DNA of 64,000 bases from contig NZ_UGTM01000001.1 of NCBI RefSeq assembly GCF_900454835.1, forward strand, positions 744,501 to 808,500, read 5' to 3'. Positions 44,212-52,705 of the stretch are shown piece by piece. This stretch comes from Prevotella denticola (GTDB taxonomy: Bacteria; Bacteroidota; Bacteroidia; Bacteroidales; Bacteroidaceae). The translations under genes and the position numbers were made by a program. The stretch's first letter is position 1. Each line of letters opens with the position of its first letter. A model generated the notes under the pieces. It did no database searches. It worked only from the letters and a program-made list of their open reading frames with translations, and was not told where the DNA came from.

Positions 44212-44686
44212 AGATAATTAATGGGGATTATCATTACACCCACATGATTCTTTCCTGTTGGTGTGTCGAGGATAAACACGAATGGTGTTGAAGGTGTACA
44301 CCCATGGTGTCAAGGCTCAGTATGGATCACATCAAGCATTATAATCGGATAGAAGCAGTTTTTATGCCCCGATAAAGGGGCTGCCGAAGAATATGCTTTA
44401 GGGTAAAACATAGTCTGACATTCATCCACGGCAGATGCGCTTGTGATTGCTCTGCTGTGAAATTATTTTCCTGTCACTGCCGTCACTCTGTAAACATATA
44501 TAACATACTAATAAACAATGTGTTAGTGAAGAATGTTAAAAGTGACAGCAAATGAGAAATAAACTCTTGCAGTAAACAGTCGGTAATTCTGTCCTCATTG
44601 TCAAGTATCCTGACCACTCTAAACTTTAGAAGATTTTTTATAAGTAGAATGAGGCTTCCTCACGAAAGATCTACTGTCCCGAAATT
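44212..44686 (+). repeat. 0.5-kb conserved non-coding element, copy B (inverted to copy A)
   Basis: Inverse copy of 30930-31427. It begins AGATAATTAATGGGGATTAT and ends ATCTACTGTCCCGAAAT. Copy B has a small GC-rich hairpin CCCCgataaaGGGG (44367-44380) where A has other sequence. It contains 22-base units (44264-44315). No ORF of 60 codons. Confidence 0.9.
44264..44315. repeat. 22-base-period palindromic units inside copy B
   Basis: The reverse-oriented counterpart of 31326-31369: GGATAAACACGAATGGTGTT and AAGGTGTACACCCATGGTGT follow each other with a 22-base step. Confidence 0.7.
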
Positions 44687-44853
44687 CCTTTTATTTTACC
44701 GAGACCTGTACCCTCGCCTTCCTGTTACAACCTGACAGGCTCAATATAGATGAGGCAGAATGACTGTATGAGACAAGGGACGCACCCAAATCCATGATTC
44801 AAGTGCGTCCCTTTACTCAATAAGGTAAATATTCAAACACGAAAAACAACTTC
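44687..44853. other. intergenic stretch between copy B and the small peptide gene
   Basis: Holds only the terminator 44775-44813; no other feature seen. Confidence 0.6.
44775..44813 (-). terminator. terminator of the 37-residue peptide gene
   Basis: AAGGGACGCAC (44775-44785) pairs with GTGCGTCCCTT (44803-44813), with an inner AATC/GATT dyad. On the minus strand the tail is TTGTCTC, weakly U-rich; the plus strand tail is TTTACTC. It lies 41 bases past the peptide stop. Confidence 0.75.
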
Positions 44854-44967
44854 TCAGTTGTACCAGATCTCACCACCAAGTAGCTGGTGTACGTCAGTGC
44901 GTTCTTGATTGTTCTGATTTTCGAAATCATACTCATCGAAGAATTCCAAGGTCTTAGTTTCCTTCAT
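44854..44967 (-). CDS. orphan 37-residue peptide with C-terminal Gly-Gly motif
   Basis: A 37-residue acidic peptide starting MKETKTLEFFDEYDF and ending LLGGEIWYN. Four signals support a real gene: promoter TTG-N20-TATCTTTG (45034-45064), an unusually good ribosome binding site CAGGAGGGAATTAAA before the ATG at 44967 (rare in this genome), a stop, and a terminator. The Gly31-Gly32 pair preceded by Leu-Leu is the layout of double-glycine leader peptides, which would release EIWYN. No maturation or export gene is adjacent, so peptide signalling, a bacteriocin relative or a regulatory leader all remain possible. Confidence 0.7.
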   Translation of the reverse strand: MKETKTLEFFDEYDFENQNNQERTDVHQLLGGEIWYN

Positions 44968-45474
44968 TTTAATTCCCTCCTGTAAATTAGACTAATTAGT
45001 AATTATATTACGCTCTTTGTTAAATGACTGATACAAAGATAGGTAAAATAAAGAGAAAAAGCAAGAATGAGGCCGCTTGTCAATCTCTTTTTAAATATTT
45101 TTTACCTCAATAGAGGCTTTTCTGTTGTGTTTTATGCAATTTTTATCAAACACGACTTTAACCCCACTTACTTTGTGAAGCAAATGGGGTTCTCAACCAA
45201 ATCAACAAAAACCAATCTAAATTACCAATCTCACATGACTAAGACAAGCTCATGAAAAGCCAGATGTACATAACATCAATCATCCTTTCTCATACTCGTC
45301 CTGTCACGACTATCCTGAACAATCTGTCTTTTCGATACTGCAAATTTACGAATTTAGGCATACAGATTATATCAGAAAAGGAGGATTTTCAGCAAAAGCA
45401 ATGAGCAAACGATTGCACATACTGCTGTTTATGCAAATTGTTCTCGATTGCTGACAGATGTTGAAGACGTACGG
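44968..45474. other. gene-free region upstream of the peptide gene
   Basis: AT-rich, about 500 bases. It holds the peptide gene promoter (45034-45064) and a lone -7-like box on the minus strand (45351-45358). The 62-residue plus-strand frame at 45067-45255 is not believed. Confidence 0.55.
45034..45064 (-). promoter_or_regulatory. promoter of the 37-residue peptide gene
   Basis: On the minus strand TTG (45062-45064), 20 bases, then TATCTTTG (45034-45041). The leader to the ATG at 44967 is about 60 bases. Confidence 0.78.
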
Positions 45475-45978
45475 TCAGTACCAAGCATAGGTCAATACAT
45501 ACGCCGGAGTGACTTCACGTCTGAAATCAATTGTAATGTTATGCTTTAGGTTTGTCATCTTTCCTGATATCGGGTCAATCTTCATTTCCTGATATCCAAG
45601 ATGTTCGGAAGAAAAGAGTTTATACATGGTCTCCTTGGCACACCAGGCGGTAAGCAGTTGTTCCTGACTTGTAAAAGATTCGTCTTTCCTGAGAAATCGC
45701 CCTGCAATACGTTTGACACGGTCGGAGACATACTCTACATCAATTCCTACCTCGTGGTCGTGCGAGAGGATGACAGCCACGTAGCCGATGGTATGAGAGA
45801 TACTGATGTGACAATCATCTATCAGCGGCTTACCGTCTTCGTTGTGCCTGATTACAGGTTCATAGCCCAGAATCGCTTTCAGAAGACGACGTTCGCCATC
45901 CACTTCCGCCTGTCTCCCCTTCTCTATCTCAAGCAGTCCGATGCGCACCTTTCCGTCCGCATCACTTTTTATTCTCAT
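45475..45978 (-). CDS. 4'-phosphopantetheinyl transferase
   Basis: Attaches 4'-phosphopantetheine from CoA to acyl or peptidyl carrier proteins. The 167-residue protein has the Sfp-type motifs ISISHTIGYVAVILS, VGIDVEYVSDR (Mg-binding Asp) and WCAKETMYKL (Glu/Lys). The start may be ATG 45978 or GTG 45981. It overlaps the gldE end by 17 bases, so it is translationally linked to gldE. Confidence 0.88.
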   Translation of the reverse strand: MRIKSDADGKVRIGLLEIEKGRQAEVDGERRLLKAILGYEPVIRHNEDGKPLIDDCHISISHTIGYVAVILSHDHEVGIDVEYVSDRVKRIAGRFLRKDESFTSQEQLLTAWCAKETMYKLFSSEHLGYQEMKIDPISGKMTNLKHNITIDFRREVTPAYVLTYAWY

Positions 45979-47281
45979 CACAGACCGTCACTTTCACTTT
46001 GCTGATTCTGCGCTCATCTATAGCCAGAATCTCGAACTTATATCTCTTGTAAACCAGCACCTCATGTACCGCAGGGAAATCCCCCTTGATTTCCAACAGC
46101 AGACCGGCCAGTGTATCAGCATCGCCCCCTATATCATCAAACTCATCATCAGGGAGAGAAAGAATCTTTGTGAAATCGTTCAGCAGTGTCTTTCCCTCAA
46201 AGATATATGTGTTGACTCCCAGGCGTGTATAGTTGCGCTGCTCTTCATCATATTCGTCGTTGATTTCGCCGACAATCTCCTCGAGAATGTCCTCCAGTGT
46301 CACGATTCCACTCGTTCCCCCGAACTCATCCACGACGACGGCGATGTGTACCTTGTTTTCTTGAAAGTCACGCAGCAGGTCATCAATCTTCTTTGTTTCC
46401 GGAACGAAATAAGGTGGACGAATCAGACTCTGCCATCTGAAATTCATCGGTTTGGACAGATGAGGCAGAAGATCCTTGATGTAAAGGATGCCTCGGATGT
46501 TGTCCTGGTTGTCCTGATAGACGGGGATTCGCGAATAGTTGTTTTCAACAATGCACTTCAGTACATCCTCGTAAGAGCAGCGGATGTCCAGGTCAACGAG
46601 GTCCTGTCGCGAGGTCATCACTTCCTTGGCAGTCTCATCGCCAAAACGGATAATTCCTTGAAGCATACTCTGCTCGTCCTTTATATCGCTTTTATCGGTC
46701 AGCTCCAGGGCCTGCTCAAGATCGTCAACAGACAGCTGGCGGTTCTCCTTCTGAACCACCTTCTCGGCAAAGGCACCGCTCTTCAGCAGTACTGTCTCTA
46801 TCGGCCAGAAAAACCGACGGAAGAAGACTATCCCCTTCACGCCCTTACGGCAGAATGCCAGTGGATTTGCCCTGCTGTAGACTTTCGGTACGATCTCGCC
46901 GAAAAGCAGCAGGATAAACGTCAAAAGAATTGTAACACAGAGGAACTGCAGCCACTCTGCCTTGAAATCGAACAGACTGTCGAAGATGTAGTTGCACAGC
47001 ATGATGATGGCCACATTGACGAGATTGTTCGTAATGAGAATCGTCGCCAGCGTGCGTTCGCTGTCTTCCCTGAGCTGCTGGATAAGCCGGTCCGAAGGGT
47101 TCTTGTCCGGATCCAATGCTTCTGCATCTGCCGGAGACAGACTGAAGAAAGCTATCTCTGAAGCACTGGCGAAAGCGGAAAGCAGCAGGAGACATACAGC
47201 AAACAGGATTGCAATGACAACACTGAAATCAATTGGATTGATGCTGATGTAAGAAGAAATATCTACTAAAAAAATATCCAT
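45962..47281 (-). CDS. gldE: GldE / CorC-HlyC-family CBS-domain membrane protein
   Basis: A 439-residue protein with an N-terminal DUF21 (CNNM) membrane domain of about four helices (residues 20-160), paired CBS domains (residues about 215-340, NNYSRIPVYQDNQDNIRGILYIKDLL and HIAVVVDEFGGTSGIVTLEDILEEIVGEI) and a CorC_HlyC C-terminal domain. The ssb-gldE order is the usual Bacteroidetes context for GldE; gldD is absent here, as expected for a non-gliding lineage. Role may be ion homeostasis. Confidence 0.87.
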   Translation of the reverse strand: MDIFLVDISSYISINPIDFSVVIAILFAVCLLLLSAFASASEIAFFSLSPADAEALDPDKNPSDRLIQQLREDSERTLATILITNNLVNVAIIMLCNYIFDSLFDFKAEWLQFLCVTILLTFILLLFGEIVPKVYSRANPLAFCRKGVKGIVFFRRFFWPIETVLLKSGAFAEKVVQKENRQLSVDDLEQALELTDKSDIKDEQSMLQGIIRFGDETAKEVMTSRQDLVDLDIRCSYEDVLKCIVENNYSRIPVYQDNQDNIRGILYIKDLLPHLSKPMNFRWQSLIRPPYFVPETKKIDDLLRDFQENKVHIAVVVDEFGGTSGIVTLEDILEEIVGEINDEYDEEQRNYTRLGVNTYIFEGKTLLNDFTKILSLPDDEFDDIGGDADTLAGLLLEIKGDFPAVHEVLVYKRYKFEILAIDERRISKVKVTVCDENKK

Positions 47282-47688
47282 TAAAACGGTAATTTAGAAT
47301 TTTCTGCGGATCCGGCAGAACCGTCTTCCGTCTTTTCTCCAGACTTGTTTCCTTCTTTACGGGGTGAGGCCAGCCACTCCAGATTCTCCCCGAAGATTTC
47401 GGTAATGTAACTTCGCTGTCCTTTTCTGTCGTCAACCGATCGATACCGTATACGCCCCTCTATGTAAAGTTTATCCCCTTTATGAATGTATTTCTCGGCG
47501 TATTTTGCCAGCGACCTGAACAGGACAATGTTATGCCAGTACGTATGGTCGGACACTGATGTGCCGTCCGGAAGCGTGTAACCACGTTCTGTCGTTGCCA
47601 ATGTGAAAGAAGCTACACACTGGTCGGCCTCATAATACCGTATCTCCGGGTCACGGCCTACATTGCCGATCAACATCACCTTATTCAT
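47281..47688 (-). CDS. ssb: single-stranded DNA-binding protein
   Basis: A 135-residue SSB with the OB fold (MNKVMLIGNVGRDPEIRY, HNIVLFRSLAKYAEKYIHKGDKLYIEGRI) and a short acidic-poor tail. The C-terminus ends NSKLPF, whose final Leu-Pro-Phe fits the protein-interaction tip. Its stop overlaps the gldE start by one base. Confidence 0.95.
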   Translation of the reverse strand: MNKVMLIGNVGRDPEIRYYEADQCVASFTLATTERGYTLPDGTSVSDHTYWHNIVLFRSLAKYAEKYIHKGDKLYIEGRIRYRSVDDRKGQRSYITEIFGENLEWLASPRKEGNKSGEKTEDGSAGSAENSKLPF

Positions 47689-47719
47689 CAGAAACCGATA
47701 ACAAAAAGGTATATGGAAT

Positions 47720-48259
47720 TTACTTCCACATACCTAAATACTTGAACCTGAAGTTCTTTCCCTTTGCCGACGGGAACTGGCTGCGGTTGTCAACCCTGTC
47801 TTTCAGGTACTCCACGATGCGGTTATAGCAATCCCATCCTGACAAAGCCTTGCAGCGTGCCACGAAGTGGGTGTCACGGTACTCATGCTTGCCGGAAGCC
47901 GGAATAAGAACGACACGCTTGAAGTCCAGCTCGCCTTCATACCATCCTTCACGCTCCTCATTGAGATGCATGATGGCGGGATTTTCCTTGCGTGACATCC
48001 CGTCACCAGCGGGCCGGAGTGCCTTCTTCTGCTTGAAATCCATCATATTCGCAGCTTCGGTCTTGATAACTATGAAATAGACGCGAGGGCGTACTTTATA
48101 ACGTTTCGGATAGAACACGTCATTCGATGCATAGTTCCTGATGTCATCTTCCAGTTCCGGGGTAAGCTGAATATCCGGAATGGAACTGAGAAAATCTAAA
48201 GCCTCGTCAACATTATGTACTAATACTTCATTGTCGAAATATCGAAGATATAAATTCAT
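47720..48259 (-). CDS. conserved hypothetical protein
   Basis: A 179-residue soluble protein, start ATG 48259 (MNLYLRYFDNEVLVHNVDEALDFL). The N-terminal 60 residues look like a small helical domain; the rest mixes basic and aromatic residues and ends FRFKYLGMWK. No catalytic motif seen. Upstream in-frame extension would run into tRNA-Gly and is rejected. It may share transcription with the tRNA cluster above or ssb-gldE below. Confidence 0.7.
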   Translation of the reverse strand: MNLYLRYFDNEVLVHNVDEALDFLSSIPDIQLTPELEDDIRNYASNDVFYPKRYKVRPRVYFIVIKTEAANMMDFKQKKALRPAGDGMSRKENPAIMHLNEEREGWYEGELDFKRVVLIPASGKHEYRDTHFVARCKALSGWDCYNRIVEYLKDRVDNRSQFPSAKGKNFRFKYLGMWK

Positions 48260-48298
48260 AAAGAAAATGCTATGTATGTTTCTCCCTTTTAAAAAAAG

Positions 48299-48371
<73 letters not shown>

Positions 48372-48409
48372 ATCGGATGTAAGTAACAACTTACGATGAA
48401 CGATTTATG

Positions 48410-48493
48410 TGAAGAGGAGGAGACTCGAACTCCCACGAAACAATTTTCACTACCCCCTCAAAGTAGCGCGTCTACCAATTCCGCCACCTCTCC
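48410..48493 (-). tRNA. tRNA-Leu(GAG)
   Basis: 84-base class II tRNA: acceptor GGAGAGG/CCTCTTC, discriminator A, anticodon stem CTACT/GGTAG with loop TTGAGGG, long variable arm, T-loop GTTCGAGTC. Confidence 0.93.
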
Positions 48494-48522
48494 AACATAT
48501 TTCTGACATTCTGAAAACATTG

Positions 48523-48604
48523 TGCCCAGAACAGGACTCGAACCTGCACGTCGTAAAACACACGCACCTGAAACGTGCGCGTCTACCAATTCCGCCACCT
48601 GGGC
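48523..48604 (-). tRNA. tRNA-Leu(CAG)
   Basis: 82-base class II tRNA: acceptor GCCCAGG/TCTGGGC, discriminator A, anticodon loop TTCAGGT, long variable arm and T-loop GTTCGAGTC. Confidence 0.93.
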
Positions 48605-48652
48605 ATGATGCTGGAAGTAAACTTCCATATTATGTATTTCAGAATGTCAAAG

Positions 48653-48725
<73 letters not shown>

Positions 48726-48765
48726 ATTTTTAACGTCTCCCTTTCTCTAAAGAGTTAGACTTAGG

Positions 48766-48839
48766 TCGGGGCGACAGGATTCGAACCTGCGGCCGCCTGG
48801 TCCCAAACCAGGAGCGCTACCGGGCTGCGCTACACCCCG
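48766..48839 (-). tRNA. tRNA-Pro(TGG)
   Basis: 74-base tRNA: acceptor CGGGGTG/CGCCCCG, discriminator A, anticodon stem CCTGG/CCAGG with loop TTTGGGA, T-loop GTTCGAATC. First gene of the tRNA operon. Confidence 0.94.
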
Positions 48840-48882
48840 TCGCTTTTCCCAAATGAGTGAACTCATTTCTGAATTGCGAGTG

Positions 48883-48913
48883 CAAAGGTAGTGCTTATTT
48901 CTGATACCGCCAA
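48883..48913 (-). promoter_or_regulatory. promoter of the tRNA cluster
   Basis: On the minus strand TTG (48911-48913), 20 bases, then TACCTTTG (48883-48890), 43 bases upstream of tRNA-Pro. Confidence 0.78.
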
Positions 48914-49165
48914 ACTTTTCGCTTCTTTTTTCAGCAAAAAAATGACAGCTGATGGCTTGTAATGTGATGCTGGCAGGTGAAGACGGTAGTGTGGAAATGG
49001 ATAAATGACTGGCCGTCAAAGAAGAATGTATAAGTGTCTTTAGCATTTTAAGAGAGTGACCGCTGTCCGCAATGAGCACACCAGACTGCAGCTTGCTATA
49101 CCCTATAATCCTTCACAGTGTCTTGTCACAGCAGGCTTCATTGCGATTTGTACAGTGGAACCAAC

Positions 49166-49258
49166 CGTATGGGACCTGTATTCCCAAGGTTTGGGAACAC
49201 GGTTCCCAGTGGCTGGGACTCCTGTTCCCAACCGGTCGGGACTACGCTTCCCGTGTAG
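49166..49258. repeat. 22-base-period palindromic array (GGGAAC/GTTCCC type)
   Basis: Units ATGGGACCTGTATTCCC (49169), TTGGGAACACGGTTCCC (49191), CTGGGACTCCTGTTCCC (49213) and TCGGGACTACGCTTCCC (49236) are spaced 22-23 bases. Same family as 37201-37290. Confidence 0.86.
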
Positions 49259-49387
49259 GTAATCCGTACCGGAAGAGTGTTCCGTCGTGACGGCGGGGGT
49301 GCAGTCTGTCCTCGTCTGTCATGAGTCTTCCCCGGCGGGTGCCGAATTCTCCCGTTCTTTCAAACCGGCAGGGTCGGCATTTCATAT

Positions 49388-49432
49388 AATAGCCGAAGGG
49401 GCCGTTCAGCAAGAACGGCCCCTTCGGCTATT
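49388..49432 (-). terminator. terminator of spt
   Basis: A 19-base perfect stem, ATAGCCGAAGGGGCCGTT against AACGGCCCCTTCGGCTAT, with loop CAGCAAG. It lies 37 bases past the spt stop. Confidence 0.85.
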
Positions 49433-49468
49433 GGTATTCCCTTTTGTGCAGTGAGAGCTGTATGCTGC

Positions 49469-50659
49469 TTACTTGATGATACCCTGCTCTCTGAATATCT
49501 TGGCCAGGGCCTTGACACCGCGCTCAACCTGTTCCTCGGTATGGGTAGCCATCAATGCGAAGCGTACCAGGGTGTCCTGTGGAGCACAGGCAGGCGGAAT
49601 GACGGGATTGATGAATACACCGGCCTCGTACGCCAGCTTGGTGACGAGGAACGTCTTGTCGATGTCACGGACGTAAAGCGGGATGATCGGACTCTCTGTC
49701 TCTCCGATTTCAAATCCCTCCTCCCTGAAGCGTTTCAAGGCATAGTTGGTCACTTTCCACAGATGTTCTATGCGTTCCGGCTCCTGTTCTATGATATGGA
49801 GAGCCTCCAGGGCCGCAGCCGTTGCAGAAGGCGTGTTACTTGCCGAGAAGATGTAAGTGCGGCAGGTGTGGCGCAGATAATTGATGGTGTCTTTGTCACT
49901 GGCAATGAAACCGCCGATGGAGGCAAGGCTCTTCGAGAAGGTTCCCATGATGAGGTCTATCTCATCGGTCAGTCCGAAGTGGTCGCATACGCCTCTTCCC
50001 TGACGGCCGAAGACACCGAGTCCGTGTGCCTCGTCCACCATGACCGAACAGTTGTACTTATGCTTCAGCTCGACAATTGCCGGCAGATTGGCCAGGTCGC
50101 CTTCCATGGAGAACACGCCGTCAACGACAATCAGCTTGACAGCTTCCTTAGGCAGTTTCTGGAGCACACGCTCCAGATCTTCCATGTCATTATGTTTATA
50201 GTGAAGCTGGGTGGCGAAGCTCAGACGGCGGCCATCTACGATGCTTGCATGGTCGCGGTCGTCACAGATGATATAATCGCCACGCCCGACGACCACAGCG
50301 AGAACACCGGCGTTCACTGAGAATCCAGTGGAGAAAACAAGTGCCTCGTCCTTACCCTCAAAGGCTGCAAGCTCTTTCTCCAGCTGCACGTGGAGGTCGA
50401 GCGTACCGTTCAGGAAACGACTGCCGGCGCATCCTGAGCCGTACTTGTCAAGGGCACGATGTGCGGCGGCAATCACTCTTGGGTCGTTCGGCAGGCCTGT
50501 ATAGGCATTCGAACCGAACATGAGTATCTCGTTGCCGTCAATATCAGTGACTTCTGTCCCTTGCTTACTTGTAATCTCACGGAAGTAAGGATAGACACCT
50601 GCCTTCATAAACTTCTGCGGATCGCGGTAGCTCTTGTACTTGTCTTGTAACTGTCCCAT
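49469..50659 (-). CDS. spt: serine palmitoyltransferase (sphingolipid synthesis)
   Basis: A PLP-dependent alpha-oxoamine synthase of 396 residues. It condenses serine with acyl-CoA to 3-ketosphinganine, the first step of Bacteroidetes sphingolipid synthesis. Seen: FGSNAYTGLPNDPRVI, DDRDHASIVDG, VMVDEAHGLGVFG and the PLP Lys in MGTFSKSLASIGGF. The start is ATG 50659 (MGQLQDKYKSY). KBL and BioF relatives are alternatives, but length and N-terminus fit Bacteroides Spt. It is divergent from the lipid kinase gene. Confidence 0.9.
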   Translation of the reverse strand: MGQLQDKYKSYRDPQKFMKAGVYPYFREITSKQGTEVTDIDGNEILMFGSNAYTGLPNDPRVIAAAHRALDKYGSGCAGSRFLNGTLDLHVQLEKELAAFEGKDEALVFSTGFSVNAGVLAVVVGRGDYIICDDRDHASIVDGRRLSFATQLHYKHNDMEDLERVLQKLPKEAVKLIVVDGVFSMEGDLANLPAIVELKHKYNCSVMVDEAHGLGVFGRQGRGVCDHFGLTDEIDLIMGTFSKSLASIGGFIASDKDTINYLRHTCRTYIFSASNTPSATAAALEALHIIEQEPERIEHLWKVTNYALKRFREEGFEIGETESPIIPLYVRDIDKTFLVTKLAYEAGVFINPVIPPACAPQDTLVRFALMATHTEEQVERGVKALAKIFREQGIIK

Positions 50660-50710
50660 TATATTTAATAAGGTGTAGCCAATGGCCACATAAAATTATT
50701 TTTCAGGCTG

Positions 50711-50718
50711 CAAAGTTA
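50711..50718 (-). promoter_or_regulatory. -7 box of spt
   Basis: TAACTTTG on the minus strand, 52 bases before the ATG at 50659. Confidence 0.5.
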
Positions 50719-50813
50719 CTAATTTAGAATGACAAAACGGAGAATTTGGTTGGAAAAGTGTTTTTTAAAGTTTTTTTCACTCATTAACCTCCATGTCATA
50801 AGCGATAAATATG

Positions 50814-50821
50814 TATCTTTG
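50814..50821 (+). promoter_or_regulatory. -7 box of the lipid kinase gene
   Basis: TATCTTTG, 35 bases before the ATG at 50856; divergent from the spt -7 box about 95 bases away. Confidence 0.55.
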
Positions 50822-50855
50822 TCAGGCAAACCATGCGCTGATCTATCTTGGCACA

Positions 50856-51887
50856 ATGAATAAGAAGAAAATCATTTTCATTCTCAACCCCATATCGGGT
50901 ACCGTCAGCAAGGCCGGCATTCCCGGTCTTATAGAAGAGCGGCTTGACAAGGAAAAGTTTGACTGCCGCATCGCAGAGACAAAGTATGCCGGTCATGCCA
51001 CAGAGCTTGCACAGCAGGCTGCACGGCAGGGCATCGACATCGTAGTGGCGGTGGGAGGTGACGGTACGGTCAACGAGGTCGGCAGAGCGCTCGTCAATAC
51101 GAAAACCGCCATGGGCATTCTTCCCTGCGGGTCGGGGAACGGACTTGCGAGGCATCTGAACCTGCCGATGAATCTGAAGAAATGCATCGACATCCTCAAC
51201 GACTGTGACATCCATACGCTCGACTACGGTCTTATCAACAGGCATCCTTTCTTCTGTACCTGTGGAATGGGCTTTGATGCGTTCATTTCCATGAAGTTTG
51301 CAGAAGCCGGCAAGCGCGGCCCCATCACCTATATGCAGAAGATACTGGAGGAAGGACTGAGCTACCAGCCAGAGACCTATGAGATTGAGGACGAGGAGGG
51401 GACGCGCCGATACAAGGCTTTCCTCGTGTCAGCGGCCAATGCGTCACAGTATGGGAACAATGCCTATATCGCTCCTCAGGCTTCCATGAGCGACGGGCTG
51501 CTCGACATTATCATCATGGAACCCTTCGACCTCATCGAAGCTCCGCAGGTCGCCATTGAGCTCTTCAACAAGACACTGGACAAGAATCTGAAGATAAAGA
51601 CCTTCAGAGCCAGTCACATTCATATACACCGGAAGTCTGAAGGGATTATCCACTACGACGGCGATCCGGTCATGGCCGATGCCGACGTAGACATTTCCAT
51701 CGTCCCCAAGGGCATCAACATCATCGTAAACCCTAAGGGGACCAAGGACTACCGGCAGCCGAACATACTGCAGACGGCCTTTTCGGAACTTTTCTACAAC
51801 ATCGACCTGATGCGGCAGGACATCACAAAACAGGGCAGGAAGGTACAGGCCCTTAACAAGAACCTTCTGCGCAAGCTGAATATGTAA
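50856..51887 (+). CDS. diacylglycerol/sphingosine kinase-family lipid kinase
   Basis: A 343-residue YegS/DagK-type lipid kinase. Seen: IIFILNPISGTVSK (nucleotide loop), VVAVGGDGTVNEVGRALV and LPCGSGNGLARHL, then the C-terminal substrate domain with DGLLDIIIMEPF. It phosphorylates a lipid hydroxyl; the divergent spt next door suggests a sphingoid base or ceramide, which is inference. The frame opens 15 codons earlier, but that part contains the -7 box. Confidence 0.87.
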   Translation: MNKKKIIFILNPISGTVSKAGIPGLIEERLDKEKFDCRIAETKYAGHATELAQQAARQGIDIVVAVGGDGTVNEVGRALVNTKTAMGILPCGSGNGLARHLNLPMNLKKCIDILNDCDIHTLDYGLINRHPFFCTCGMGFDAFISMKFAEAGKRGPITYMQKILEEGLSYQPETYEIEDEEGTRRYKAFLVSAANASQYGNNAYIAPQASMSDGLLDIIIMEPFDLIEAPQVAIELFNKTLDKNLKIKTFRASHIHIHRKSEGIIHYDGDPVMADADVDISIVPKGINIIVNPKGTKDYRQPNILQTAFSELFYNIDLMRQDITKQGRKVQALNKNLLRKLNM

Positions 51888-51888
51888 G

Positions 51889-52587
51889 ATGGGTTTTACG
51901 TTTAAGAATTTCCACATCAGTCAGGAACATACGGCCATGAAGGTCGGAACTGATGGCGTATTGCTGGGTGCATGGGCAGAAGGCGGAGCGGACATTCTGG
52001 ATATCGGGACCGGTACAGGACTCATCGCACTGATGATGGCGCAGAGATTCCCGTCGGCACATATCGATGCGGTTGAAATGGACGAAGGCGCATTGGCTGA
52101 TGCACATCTTAATATTGTGAGGTCGCCTTTCAGAGACAGGATAAACATCATTCACACGTCCCTCCAGGACTATCATCCACAGAACGGATGCCGGTATGAA
52201 GCCATCGTGTGCAATCCTCCCTACTTTATCAATTCATTGAAAAGTCCTTTGCGGCAGAGATCTACTGCAAGACATGCCGACACGCTCTCCTGTCAGGAAC
52301 TCGCCCGTCATGCAGAAAGACTCCTGAAAGAGAACGGAAAGCTGTCGGTAATCATACCTGCTGAAAATAAAGAAACACTTGAGTCGGAAGCCCTATTCTG
52401 CGGTCTGTCAATTCGGAAGATTGTTTATGTCAGGACGAAAGAGGCGAAACCGGTAAAACGTTGCCTGATGGAATTTACAAAGGCTTTCCCTGCGCACTGC
52501 GACGTACACGAGGCAGTGCTTACCTTACCTGACGGAAGGCGTACGGAGTGGTATCGCCAGCTGACAGAAGACTTCTACATCAGGTAG
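51889..52587 (+). CDS. tRNA1(Val) (adenine-37 N6)-methyltransferase-like protein
   Basis: A 232-residue SAM-dependent methyltransferase with VLDIGTGTGLIALMMAQR-type SAM motif (ILDIGTGTGLIAL), acidic AVEMDEGAL, and the amino-methyltransferase motif CNPPYFIN. Matches TrmN6/YfiC. Its ATG starts one base after the lipid kinase stop, so the two are co-translated. Confidence 0.88.
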   Translation: MGFTFKNFHISQEHTAMKVGTDGVLLGAWAEGGADILDIGTGTGLIALMMAQRFPSAHIDAVEMDEGALADAHLNIVRSPFRDRINIIHTSLQDYHPQNGCRYEAIVCNPPYFINSLKSPLRQRSTARHADTLSCQELARHAERLLKENGKLSVIIPAENKETLESEALFCGLSIRKIVYVRTKEAKPVKRCLMEFTKAFPAHCDVHEAVLTLPDGRRTEWYRQLTEDFYIR

Positions 52588-52669
52588 ATCCGTGAAGGGT
52601 GATGGTACTGCAACATACGGACTGCACGATTAAAGCAGTTCTATTCTTCAGTCTTTCGGTTTTATTTTG

Positions 52670-52677
52670 TAACTTTG
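52670..52677 (+). promoter_or_regulatory. -7 box of lon
   Basis: TAACTTTG, 29 bases before the ATG at 52706. Confidence 0.5.
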
Positions 52678-52705
52678 CAGGCTAAAAGAGGAATAAAAGA
52701 ACTTT

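Larger units (their letters stand above)
48914..49468. other. gene-free region between the tRNA promoter and spt
   Basis: About 550 bases holding a 22-base-period array (49166-49258) and the spt terminator (49388-49432). Short plus-strand frames over the array are not believed. Confidence 0.6.

Noticed and set aside
45067..45255. 62-residue plus-strand ORF
   Set aside because: AT-rich, antisense to the region upstream of the peptide gene, no ribosome binding site or conserved motif.
45399..45455. 17-codon plus-strand ORF after AGGAGG
   Set aside because: Spacing to the ATG is too long and there is no promoter or terminator.
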